Shown here one piece after another: positions 18,375 through 27,950 of a DNA stretch of 64,000 nucleotides. The stretch is from the NCBI GenBank assembly GCA_943332615.1, contig CALQQB010000012.1, positions 1 through 64,000 on the forward strand. Reading direction: 5' to 3'. The position numbers and the translations under genes were made by a program. The stretch's first letter is position 1, and each line of letters begins with the position of its first letter. The DNA is from Phenylobacterium deserti (GTDB lineage Bacteria; Pseudomonadota; Alphaproteobacteria; Caulobacterales; Caulobacteraceae). The notes beneath the pieces are model-generated. The model was not told where the DNA came from. It did not search any database and worked only from the letters and a program-made list of their open reading frames with translations.

Positions 18375-19010
18375 TCAGACTTTTCCGCGACCGATGTTCT
18401 TCGGCCGAGGGTCCTTCAGCACGAACAGGGACTTGTCGAGGCCGGACGTCCGCGCCAGGCCGATCAGCTGCACCCGCGTGGGGCGGCCCTGAGCGTCGGT
18501 GACGCTCCAGCCGGCCAGCGCCAGCGGGCCCTCGGTAAAGGTCAGGGTGATGGTTCCCGCCGTCTCCTTCTTGCCGTCGCGGGCGGTGATCGAGAAGCCG
18601 TCGGCGGCGCGGGCCACGCGGGCGATGGCGACGCCCTTGTCCAGCCGGATGGTGCGGGCCAGGAACAGCGACAGGGGGGTCGCGCCAAGGGGGTAGGAAT
18701 CGAAGGTCTTCAGCCGCGCGTCGTGGATTGCCACCACCCCGCCGTCCGACACCACCAGCAGGCCCGACGGCGGATCGTAGGCGAAACGGGCCTTGCCCGG
18801 GCGTTTCATGAACAGCTGGCCGGTGGTGGCGCGGCCCCGCGCGTCGGTCTGCACGAAGCGGCCCTTGGCCTCGGTGAGGCCCTCCAGATAGGCCACGGCC
18901 CGATCGACCAGCGCCTGGTCGGCGGGCGTCAGGGCGGCTTGGCCGAACGCCGGCCCGGCGAAGGCGGCGGCGGCGAGGCCCAGGCTGAGGGTCCGGCGGT
19001 CAGGATTCAT
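18375..19010 (-). CDS. lolA: LolA-like outer-membrane lipoprotein carrier
   Basis: LolA ferries lipoproteins across the periplasm to the outer membrane. The 211-residue precursor begins with an Arg-containing signal (MNPDRRTLSLGLAAAAFAGPAFG). The mature domain has the LolA pattern: AKGRFVQTDARG, TGQLFMKRPGKARFAYDPPSGLLVVSDGG and the tail LDKSLFVLKDPR. Its position 65 bases downstream of ftsK on the same strand is conserved in alphaproteobacteria, which supports the call. A terminator follows about 170 bases later. Confidence 0.9.
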   Translation of the reverse strand: MNPDRRTLSLGLAAAAFAGPAFGQAALTPADQALVDRAVAYLEGLTEAKGRFVQTDARGRATTGQLFMKRPGKARFAYDPPSGLLVVSDGGVVAIHDARLKTFDSYPLGATPLSLFLARTIRLDKGVAIARVARAADGFSITARDGKKETAGTITLTFTEGPLALAGWSVTDAQGRPTRVQLIGLARTSGLDKSLFVLKDPRPKNIGRGKV

Positions 19011-19075
19011 GGGGTCGCTCCATGGCCTTACGTATGGCAGGCCCGAGGGGCCGCATTGAGGCGTACGCGAAGACC

Positions 19076-21421
19076 CTACGGCGCCGCCGATACCAGGATC
19101 TCGCGCTTGCCGGCGTGGTTGGCGGGACCCACCACGCCCTCCTGCTCCATGCGTTCCATCAGCGAGGCGGCGCGATTGTAGCCGATCTGCAGGCGGCGCT
19201 GGATGTAGCTAGTGGAGGCCTTGCCGTCGCGAGCCACCACGGCCACGGCGCGGTCGTAGAGGTCGTTGCCGCCGTCCCCGTCGCCGCCCAGCCGCAGGTC
19301 GCCGCCGCCGTCCTCGTCGTCACCACCGGCGGTGACCTCCTCGAGGTAGCTGGGCGTGCCCTGCTCGCGGAGGAACTTGGCCACCGCCTCGACCTCGCCG
19401 TCGCTGACGAACGGGCCGTGCAGACGGGTGATGCGGCCACCGCCGGCCATGTAGAGCATGTCGCCCTGGCCCAGCAGCTGCTCGGCGCCCTGCTCGCCCA
19501 GGATGGTGCGGCTGTCGATCTTCGAGGTGACCTGGAAGCTGATCCGGGTGGGGAAATTGGCCTTGATGGTGCCGGTGATCACGTCCACCGATGGGCGTTG
19601 TGTCGCCATGATCAAGTGGATGCCCGCGGCCCGCGCCATCTGGGCCAGCCGCTGGACGGCGCCTTCGATGTCCTTGCCCGCGACCATCATCAGGTCGGCG
19701 ACCTCGTCGATGATCACCACCAGGAACGGCATCGGCTCCGGCCTGATCTTCTCGCTCTCGTAGGTGGCCCTTCCGCCGTCATCAAATCCGGTCTGCACCG
19801 TCCGCTCGAAGTGCTCGCCCTTGCTCAGCGCCTCGCGGGCGCGCTCGTTGTAGGAGGCCACGTTGCGCACGCCGATCTTGGACATCCGCCGATAGCGGTC
19901 CTCCATCTCGCGCACCGTCCATTTCAGCGCGACGATGGCCTTCTTCGGATCGGTGACCACTGGCGTTAGCAGGTGCGGGATGCCGTCGTAGACGCTGAGC
20001 TCCAGCATCTTCGGGTCGATCATGATCATCCGGCACTGCTCGGGCGGCAGTTTGTAAAGGATCGACAGGATCATGGCGTTGACCCCCACCGACTTGCCCG
20101 AGCCGGTGGTGCCGGCGATCAGCAGGTGGGGCATCTTGGCCAAGTCGGCGATATAGGGCTCGCCGCCGATGGTCTCGCCCAGCGCCATGGGCAGGCTCTG
20201 GCCGCCGCGCTCGTATTCCGGTGCGCCGAGCAGGTCGCGCAGATAGACTGTCTCGCGCCGCTGGTTGGGCAGCTCGATGCCGATGGCGTTGCGGCCCGGG
20301 ACGACAGAGACGCGGGCGGACGCAACGCTCATCGAGCGCGCGATATCGTCCGCCAGGGCCACGACGCGGGCCGACTTCACACCGGCCGCCGGCACCAGTT
20401 CGTACAGCGTCACCACCGGGCCCGGCCGGATCTGGTCCACTTGGCCGCGCACCCCGAACTCGGCCAGCACGCTTTCCAGCAGCTGGGCGTTCTGGCGCAG
20501 AGCACCTTCGTCGAACTGGGCGGCGCGAGGCTTGGCCTTGGTAAGCATGCCGAGTTCGGGGAGCTGGAAGCCGCCCGCCTGCGCGAAACCGAAGGTGGCC
20601 TGGGCCTCCTTCTGCTCGCGCACACTCTCCTTGGGCTGCGGCTTCGGAGCCTTCACCTTGAGGACGGGACCATCGGCCGTATCCGCAGGTTCGGGGCCCG
20701 CGACGGAGGTGTCCGGGCCCACCGGGTCCAGGGCCGTGCGCCGCGCGACCCTGGCGGCGGGCTCTGGCCGGGCGGCTTTCAGTTTCGGCGGGGGTGTCAG
20801 CGCATGGGCGGCGCCGTCGGCCAGCCGGCGGAAGTCCACCCGCGTCAGGCCGACCGCATAGCCATAGGCCGCGACCCCGGCCAGGGTCAGGATCGCACCG
20901 GCGATCGCCCCCTCCAGTGGCAGGCGGGCGTAGACGATCAGGCTGGACAGTCCGGAAAACAGCATGTCGCCCCAGAAGCCGCCCAGGCCCTTGGCCAGGG
21001 GCCAGGCGGCGGGCGTCGGGGCCCAGGCCAGGGCCCCCGCGAGGGTCAGCACGGCCAGCGTGCCGACGGCGGCGCGCAGGCGCAGCCGGCCCCGACCCGC
21101 ATCCGGCTCTGGATCGGCCACCCGGGCCAGGCCGCAGACAACGATCAGCAGGGCGGCCAGCCCGGCTCCGACGCCCAGTGACTGCACGCCCAGGTCGGCC
21201 AGCACCGCGCCCCAGCCGCCCAGCACATTGGCCGGATCGCCGACGCCGGCGGCGTTCAGGCTGGGGTCGGTGGAGCGATAGGTGGCGAAGGCGGCGGCCA
21301 GGGCCACGCCCAGGGTGGCGGTCATCCCGCCCCGCAGCCGCGCCGTGAAGGTATGCGTCCAGCAAAGCCGGACGATATGCGCCGCCCGCTCCCAACCCGT
21401 CTTTCGCGCCGCCCGCGCCAT
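19076..21421 (-). CDS. ftsK: DNA translocase FtsK
   Basis: FtsK sits at the division septum and pumps chromosome DNA so that the terminus region clears the closing septum. The 781-residue protein has about four membrane segments in the first 180 residues, a Pro/Lys-rich linker (about 210-270), the RecA-like motor with Walker A GTTGSGKSVG near residue 440 and Walker B VIIDEVADLM near 560, and a gamma winged-helix domain at the end (TSYIQRRLQIGYNRAASLMERMEQEG) that reads oriented DNA signals. The ATG at 21419-21421 is used. A double GTTAAC-containing inverted repeat with a CtrA-like element lies just upstream. Confidence 0.96.
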   Translation of the reverse strand: MARAARKTGWERAAHIVRLCWTHTFTARLRGGMTATLGVALAAAFATYRSTDPSLNAAGVGDPANVLGGWGAVLADLGVQSLGVGAGLAALLIVVCGLARVADPEPDAGRGRLRLRAAVGTLAVLTLAGALAWAPTPAAWPLAKGLGGFWGDMLFSGLSSLIVYARLPLEGAIAGAILTLAGVAAYGYAVGLTRVDFRRLADGAAHALTPPPKLKAARPEPAARVARRTALDPVGPDTSVAGPEPADTADGPVLKVKAPKPQPKESVREQKEAQATFGFAQAGGFQLPELGMLTKAKPRAAQFDEGALRQNAQLLESVLAEFGVRGQVDQIRPGPVVTLYELVPAAGVKSARVVALADDIARSMSVASARVSVVPGRNAIGIELPNQRRETVYLRDLLGAPEYERGGQSLPMALGETIGGEPYIADLAKMPHLLIAGTTGSGKSVGVNAMILSILYKLPPEQCRMIMIDPKMLELSVYDGIPHLLTPVVTDPKKAIVALKWTVREMEDRYRRMSKIGVRNVASYNERAREALSKGEHFERTVQTGFDDGGRATYESEKIRPEPMPFLVVIIDEVADLMMVAGKDIEGAVQRLAQMARAAGIHLIMATQRPSVDVITGTIKANFPTRISFQVTSKIDSRTILGEQGAEQLLGQGDMLYMAGGGRITRLHGPFVSDGEVEAVAKFLREQGTPSYLEEVTAGGDDEDGGGDLRLGGDGDGGNDLYDRAVAVVARDGKASTSYIQRRLQIGYNRAASLMERMEQEGVVGPANHAGKREILVSAAP

Positions 21422-21442
21422 CCGAACACGTCTCCGAAGCCC

Positions 21443-21486
21443 CGTTAACGACTTGTTTGGACGCGTAATCGTTAACGCGCGTTTAC
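21443..21486 (-). promoter_or_regulatory. Inverted repeat and CtrA-like box upstream of ftsK
   Basis: CGTTAACGA at 21443-21451 mirrors TCGTTAACG at 21469-21477 across 17 bases. The right half continues into TTAA-N7-TTAC (21472-21486). Read towards ftsK this is GTAA-N7-TTAAC, one base off the CtrA consensus TTAA-N7-TTAAC. It starts 22 bases from the ftsK start codon, in promoter range. It could equally serve the divergent gene at 21548. Confidence 0.45.
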
Positions 21487-21547
21487 CGGATCCGACGCGA
21501 CGTCAATGACGCTTCCGCGCGGCCGCCGGGCGCATTAGGTTCGCCCG

Positions 21548-21961
21548 ATGAACTGGTCCATGCCCCGCCCCGTGCTGCAGGTGGTCGCCGCCCTGATCGG
21601 CGTCGCGTGCGTTGGGGCGTTCGCGATGGGTGTCGCCACCGCGCCCCAGAAGAGCCGCCTGCCCGGGCAGCGCGCCGATGCCGCCACCGGCGAGCCGCTG
21701 CAGGCGCAGGCGCAGGAGGCGGTGGCGCTGGGCGACGAACGCATCGAAGGCGCCGCCCCGCCGCCGGAACTCTCAGACGAGGAAAAGGCCCGCCTGGCCG
21801 ACGAAAAGGAAGCCAGGGAAGAAGCCGCCGCGCTCGCCAAGGCCGCCGCCGGCGTCATGCCCGCCGCCGCCGCGACGTCCGCCGCGCCCGCCGTGGAAGC
21901 GGCCCCGCAAGTTGCGCCGGCTGCGCCTCCGACGCCGAAGGTCGAAGAACCGCCGTTCTAA
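21548..21961 (+). CDS. Small membrane-anchored Ala/Pro-rich protein
   Basis: A 137-residue protein with one N-terminal hydrophobic segment (VLQVVAALIGVACVGAFAMGV) that may be a membrane anchor or uncleaved signal. After it come a Gln/Ala/Glu-rich helix with a highly charged run (LSDEEKARLADEKEAREEAA) and a low-complexity Ala/Pro tail ending VEEPPF. The middle part looks able to form a coiled coil. No family is recognised. The position just across from the ftsK promoter region fits an envelope role, but that is only context. Confidence 0.6.
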   Translation: MNWSMPRPVLQVVAALIGVACVGAFAMGVATAPQKSRLPGQRADAATGEPLQAQAQEAVALGDERIEGAAPPPELSDEEKARLADEKEAREEAAALAKAAAGVMPAAAATSAAPAVEAAPQVAPAAPPTPKVEEPPF

Positions 21962-21993
21962 ATCCTCCCCCGGCGGAGGAGGAACGCGCCGTG

Positions 21994-22857
21994 CTACCCC
22001 ACCCCGTTCGCCTTGAAGTGCCCCAGCATCCGCGCCCAGCCCGCCGCCGCGTCCACGGCCCCGTAGCTCGGCCGGTAGTCCGCCAGGAAGCCGTGCTGGG
22101 CGTTGGGGTAGACGATGATGTCGCTGCCGGTCTTGCCGGCCGCCTTCAGCGCGGCCTTCATGGCGTCGACGTCCGCCTGCGGGATGCCTTTGTCCAGGCC
22201 GCCATATAGGCCCAGCACCGGGGCGTGCAGGTCCTTGGCCAGTTCGATGGGCGGCGTCTGGGGGTAGGCATTCTTCGCCAGCGGCCCGTACCAGGCGACG
22301 CCGGCCTTGAACGCGGCGAACCGCTCGGCCGCCAGCCAGGTCTTGCCGCCGCCCCAGCAGAATCCGGTGACGCCGACCCGCTTCATGTCGGCGAAGGGCT
22401 GGGCCTTGAGGAACTTCAGCGCCGCATCGGTGTCGGCGGTGACCTGGGCGTCCGGCGTGGTGCCGACGATCTTCATGATCGCCGGGAAGTCGGTGAGCTT
22501 GGAGGGGTCGCCGTTGCGGACGAAGAAGTCGGGGGCCAGGGCCACATAGCCGGCCTTGGCGAGGCGGCGGCAGATGTCCTTGATCCACTCGTGGACCCCG
22601 AAGATCTCGGTATAGACGAACACCACCGGATGGCGGCCTTTCGCGACGGGGCGGGCGAGGTAGCCGGGAATCTTGCGGTCGCCGGCGTCGATCTCGACGG
22701 TGGCGGTGACCAGGCCCACGTCGTCGGTGTGGATCGGTTCGGCGTTGGCGTCGAAGGCCGCCACGGCATAGCCGCCGGCCAGCGCCATGGCGATCGAGCG
22801 CCGCGTCAGATCGAGATCGCCGGCCCAGTTGCCGTCCGGGCGGGTGAGATTGACCAT
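21994..22857 (-). CDS. Dienelactone hydrolase family protein
   Basis: An alpha/beta hydrolase of the dienelactone hydrolase family, 287 residues. The nucleophile is Cys near residue 167 in GFCWGGG, with a His near residue 254 in NAQHGF and the family phrase VYTEIFGVHEWIKDICRRLAKAGYVALAPD. An N-terminal stretch DLTRRSIAMALAGGYAVAAF looks like a twin-arginine signal placed about 18 residues in, so the enzyme may be exported folded. Family members open cyclic lactones from aromatic degradation, but many act on other esters. No pathway genes lie beside it. Its substrate is unknown. Confidence 0.88.
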   Translation of the reverse strand: MVNLTRPDGNWAGDLDLTRRSIAMALAGGYAVAAFDANAEPIHTDDVGLVTATVEIDAGDRKIPGYLARPVAKGRHPVVFVYTEIFGVHEWIKDICRRLAKAGYVALAPDFFVRNGDPSKLTDFPAIMKIVGTTPDAQVTADTDAALKFLKAQPFADMKRVGVTGFCWGGGKTWLAAERFAAFKAGVAWYGPLAKNAYPQTPPIELAKDLHAPVLGLYGGLDKGIPQADVDAMKAALKAAGKTGSDIIVYPNAQHGFLADYRPSYGAVDAAAGWARMLGHFKANGVG

Positions 22858-22949
22858 GGTGGCGGTTCCTCTGAGGCTTGGGTTCCGCAGAGTGACGTCG
22901 CCACGACGCGCGAGTCAAAGCCGCGTGCGAGTTAGGCCGCCCAGGTTCC

Positions 22950-23459
22950 CTAATCCTGCGCCGCGGCGCCCGACTTGCCGATGATCTGGGGCACGAAGCG
23001 CTCCGAGAAGCCGGCCACGATGGACCAGAACAGCAGCTTGGCCAGATCTGCGCCGGTGGCCGGGTAGGCCGTGCTGAAGAAGGCCTGCAGGTCGGCGGTC
23101 GTCGGCGGGTCGTGGAACGGCGGGACGGCGAAGTGCGGGAACGCCTCGCCGCTGACCATCCCGCTCAGGAAGCCCAGGTAGAGCGCCAGGGCGAACAGCC
23201 CGCCATAGACCGGGATCAGCGCGATCTGGAACCATGACGCCGACAGCAGTCCCAGCGCCTCGTCATCCAGGGCGCCGAGCCGCTGTTGAATGCTGACGAA
23301 GCCGCCCAGCAGCCCGCAGCCGAAACAGGCCCAAGACACCAGGAACCGGCCCCCGAACACCAGCGTGACGCCGAACAGGGCCACCACGCAGACCAGCACG
23401 CCGGCCGTCATCAGGATCAGGCGGCGGGTAATCCGCAGGCGGTTTGCGGTGCGTGACAT
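22950..23459 (-). CDS. Small multi-pass membrane protein
   Basis: A 169-residue protein with about four hydrophobic segments: LILMTAGVLVCVVALFGVTLVF, then FLVSWACFGCGLLGGFVSI, then FQIALIPVYGGLFALALYLGFL, and a C-terminal segment around KLLFWSIVAGFSERFVP. The phrase GFSERFVPQII recurs in many bacterial membrane proteins of unknown function. The basic N-terminus (RTANRLRITRR) suggests that the N-terminus is cytoplasmic. No function can be given. It lies 92 bases upstream of the dienelactone hydrolase gene on the same strand. Confidence 0.65.
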   Translation of the reverse strand: MSRTANRLRITRRLILMTAGVLVCVVALFGVTLVFGGRFLVSWACFGCGLLGGFVSIQQRLGALDDEALGLLSASWFQIALIPVYGGLFALALYLGFLSGMVSGEAFPHFAVPPFHDPPTTADLQAFFSTAYPATGADLAKLLFWSIVAGFSERFVPQIIGKSGAAAQD

Positions 23460-23537
23460 GGCTCAGCCTCCCGTGCGGCGACGCTAGACGCTCCTGGAGC
23501 GCCGTCAAACCCTGGAACGCGGCGTGGGCGCCTGGCT

Positions 23538-23732
23538 TTGGCGAAGATCAAAGCCGGCGACCGTGCGTCGTCCTATGCCTATCGCCTCAAACGTGAACCG
23601 GAGTTCGCCGCTATGAACATCCAGCAGCAGGCCATGGTCGTGGAGGACGCCTTCCGGCTTTCGAGGGGCGGCGAGGCGCCGCACCCGGCGGGCCTCTACG
23701 CAGCGGCCAGCGCCCATTGGCGGGGGGACTGA
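23538..23732 (+). pseudogene. Probable 3' remnant of a vgr-related/metallopeptidase-like gene
   Basis: A 64-codon frame from a TTG encodes a segment (YAYRLKREPEFAAMNIQQQAMVVEDAFRLSRG) that resembles the C-terminal end of the roughly 150-residue proteins called vgr-related in alphaproteobacteria, where a Tyr/Leu-rich strand is followed by an EQQA-I/V-V-D pattern. The N-terminal part with the HExxH-like motif is absent; the sequence upstream is the 5' region of the divergent membrane protein gene. There is no good ribosome site before the TTG. I read it as a decayed gene, but a short functional protein cannot be excluded. The family resemblance is from memory. Confidence 0.4.
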
Positions 23733-23766
23733 AGCCATTCCCTTGCGGGGAATAGGGACTTTCGCC

Positions 23767-23794
23767 CTTGCAGCCCCGTCAATTTCCCCCATAT
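23767..23794 (+). promoter_or_regulatory. Heat-shock (sigma-32 type) promoter of dnaK
   Basis: CTTG at 23767-23770, 17 bases, then CCCATAT at 23788-23794. It fits CTTG-N17/18-CYTATNT with one mismatch and has the same spacing as the hrcA promoter. It would give a leader of about 135 bases before dnaK. No CIRCE repeat was seen in this leader, so sigma-32 rather than HrcA should drive dnaK. The dnaK ribosome site is AAAGGAG at 23913-23919, an unusually long 17 bases from the ATG. Confidence 0.6.
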
Positions 23795-23936
23795 CGGCTC
23801 TCGACGCGGCTTCCCCGCACGGAAAGCGGGACAGCCAAGGAACGTAATCGAACCGGGGACGTCGCTTTTCCCGGGGCGCTTCATTAGAAGGCCCACCCGC
23901 GGCGTCCGCCACAAAGGAGCGAGCAAGAACTATATC

Positions 23937-25859
<1,923 letters not shown>

Positions 25860-25869
25860 CGATGCGACC

Positions 25870-25907
25870 CACGGCCCTGTCCCGCACGCGATGCGATCAG
25901 GGCCGTG
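25870..25907 (+). other. Hairpin between dnaK and dnaJ
   Basis: A perfect 10-base stem, CACGGCCCTG at 25870-25879 and CAGGGCCGTG at 25898-25907, with an 18-base loop. No T-run follows on either strand, so it is not a standard intrinsic terminator. It may stabilise dnaK mRNA or reduce readthrough into dnaJ, giving more DnaK than DnaJ. Confidence 0.5.
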
Positions 25908-26032
25908 GTGACGTCGCCGCCTTCGAGGACCAAGCAACCGGTTCCCCCCTCCGCGCGGCTTTGCTAAGCCTTGCAAGCGGGCGGGGGGCCACCCACCTCC
26001 ATTTTCATCAGTTTCCGAGCGCCTGACCAGTC

Positions 26033-27187
26033 ATGCGGGACTATTACGAGATTCTGGGTGTGGAGCGCGGCTGCGATGACGGCGCGCTGAAAGCCGCCTT
26101 TCGCAAGCAGGCGATGGAACACCATCCCGACCGAAACGGTGGCTGCGAAGAGGCCGAGGGCCGCTTCAAGGAAATCAACGAAGCCTATTCGATGCTGTCG
26201 GACCCGCAGAAGCGCGCGGCCTATGATCGGTTCGGCCATGCCGGCGTGAACGGCCAGGGCGGCGGCGGTGGCCAGTCCCATGACGTCCACGATATCTTCA
26301 ACGAGGTGTTCGGCGACGTCTTCGGCGACATGTTCGGCGGCCGTGGCGGCGGGCGCCAGCGCGGCGGCCCGGCGCGGGGCAACGACCTGCGCTACGACCT
26401 GGAGATCAAGCTGGAGGACGCCTACGCCGGCGCCGAGGTCGAGATCGTGGTCCCGGCCACGCTCGTCTGCGAGCCCTGCGAAGGGTCCGGCGCCAAGCCC
26501 GGCACCAGCCCCACCACCTGCACCACCTGCAACGGCCAGGGCCGGGTGCGGGCGAGCCAGGGCTTCTTCTCCATCGAGCGCGCCTGCCCGCGTTGCGGCG
26601 GGTCCGGCAGGATGGTCATGGACCCGTGTACCGACTGCCGCGGCCACGGTCTGATCCGCAAGCAGCGGACCCTGGCCGTCCGCATCCCGGCCGGCGTCGA
26701 CGACGGCGCCCGCATCCGCCTCTCCGGAGAGGGCGACGCGGGCCAGCGCGGCGGGCCGCGCGGCGACCTCTACATCTTCATCTCGGTGAAGCCGCACGAA
26801 CTGTTCGAGCGCGACGGCCTGGACCTACTCTGCACCGTGCCGGTGCAGATGGCGACGGCGGTGCTGGGCGGCGAGATCGACGCCCCCTGCCTGATGGGCG
26901 GCGAGGCCTGCGACGGCCAGTGCAAGCTGCAGGTCAAGATCCCGGAAGGCTCGCAGACCGGCAAGACCGTACGCGTGAAGGGCCGCGGCATGCCCTCGCT
27001 TCGCTCGCGCGAACGCGGCGACCTGGTGGTCGAACTGTTCGTCGAGACGCCTACCAAGCTGACGCCGCGCCAGCAGGAACTGATGCGGGAATTCGCCGGC
27101 CTCTGCGGCGAAGCCCAGCACCCCAAGGCCGCCGGCTTCACCGGCAAGGCCAAGAAGTTCTGGGACGGGATCACCGGCACGGCTTAG
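26033..27187 (+). CDS. dnaJ: Chaperone DnaJ (Hsp40)
   Basis: DnaJ brings clients to DnaK and stimulates its ATPase. The 384-residue protein has the J-domain with HPD in HHPDRN near residue 33, a Gly/Phe-rich linker (GVNGQGGGGGQSHDVHDIFNEVFGDVFGDMFGG) and four zinc-binding CxxCxGxG repeats (CEPCEGSG, CTTCNGQG, CPRCGGSG, CTDCRGHG), followed by the C-terminal client-binding domains. It is downstream of dnaK in the same direction and probably shares its transcript. It overlaps the convergent lipoprotein gene by four bases. Confidence 0.98.
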   Translation: MRDYYEILGVERGCDDGALKAAFRKQAMEHHPDRNGGCEEAEGRFKEINEAYSMLSDPQKRAAYDRFGHAGVNGQGGGGGQSHDVHDIFNEVFGDVFGDMFGGRGGGRQRGGPARGNDLRYDLEIKLEDAYAGAEVEIVVPATLVCEPCEGSGAKPGTSPTTCTTCNGQGRVRASQGFFSIERACPRCGGSGRMVMDPCTDCRGHGLIRKQRTLAVRIPAGVDDGARIRLSGEGDAGQRGGPRGDLYIFISVKPHELFERDGLDLLCTVPVQMATAVLGGEIDAPCLMGGEACDGQCKLQVKIPEGSQTGKTVRVKGRGMPSLRSRERGDLVVELFVETPTKLTPRQQELMREFAGLCGEAQHPKAAGFTGKAKKFWDGITGTA

Positions 27188-27894
27188 TGCCGCGCGGCGG
27201 GCTCGCGTCCGAACAGGTCGCGTAGCGCGCGCTTGCGCATCCACGTGGCGCGGCGTGGTGATGTCCAACCGTTGTCGCGCGTGAGCCGCGCCGCTGTGCG
27301 GACAGCCTCCGGGTCCCGAGCCAGGCAGCCGTCTTCCGGATCGCGGGTCACGCCCGGCGGCAGAACTTCAGGCGGCCTCGGTGCGGCAGGGGGTGCTGGC
27401 GATGGCGCGGCGGCGTTGTCCGCAACCCTGGCCGCTGGTTCGGCAGGGGCGCAGAGCACGGACCAGATCTCATAGCTCGTGAGTTCGCCGCGAGCGTCTC
27501 GAGCAAGGGGTTTCAGGGCCGCATACTCGTAGAGCAACCTTTCGGGCTTCTCCGGGCGCGTCGCTCCCCAGCGCGTTTGCAGGATCAACGGGTCGCCATC
27601 AACCAGCAGGCTCTCGACGGCGAAACCGGGGGTAGTGATCGCGCGGTTGAGCGCGTCGGCCGGCAGGGCCACCCCGTTGGCGCAGTCGGGCCAGCTCTTC
27701 ACCGATACCTCAGGTTCGAATACGCAGCCCGCGTCTGGTGTCGCCCATATGCCGGCACGCAAGGTCAGGCCCGACCGATCCGCCTCGCGGAAGAGCGCCT
27801 CGTGCGACCGGACCCGATTGACCTCGCAGCCGCCCAGCGCCAGCGTGCCAACCAAGGTCAGTCCCATCGGGGCAAATCGCATCCGCCGCTCCAA
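27184..27894 (-). CDS. Predicted lipoprotein of unknown function
   Basis: The product has 236 residues from the start at 27894; a second in-frame Met at 27882 gives a more typical signal (MRFAPMGLTLVGTLALGGC), with lipobox LGGC. After the lipid anchor come a domain with several Cys (CVFEPE, PDCANG, SVLCAP), a Pro/Ala-rich linker around residues 155-180 and a basic C-terminus. The phrases WGATRPEKPERLLYEYAALKPLARDARGELTSYEIWSVLC look structured, but no family is recognised. Its 3' end overlaps dnaJ; upstream lies the purH 3' end. Confidence 0.7.
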   Translation of the reverse strand: MERRMRFAPMGLTLVGTLALGGCEVNRVRSHEALFREADRSGLTLRAGIWATPDAGCVFEPEVSVKSWPDCANGVALPADALNRAITTPGFAVESLLVDGDPLILQTRWGATRPEKPERLLYEYAALKPLARDARGELTSYEIWSVLCAPAEPAARVADNAAAPSPAPPAAPRPPEVLPPGVTRDPEDGCLARDPEAVRTAARLTRDNGWTSPRRATWMRKRALRDLFGREPAARH

Positions 27895-27950
27895 GCCGCA
27901 GAACTGGAGCCTATCGAGATCACGGAACTGTGAACAGCTGCGATTGCAGC

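Noticed and set aside
23733-23936. CIRCE element in the dnaK leader
   Set aside because: No TTAGCACTC-N9-GAGTGCTAA type repeat found; a sigma-32 promoter is seen instead.
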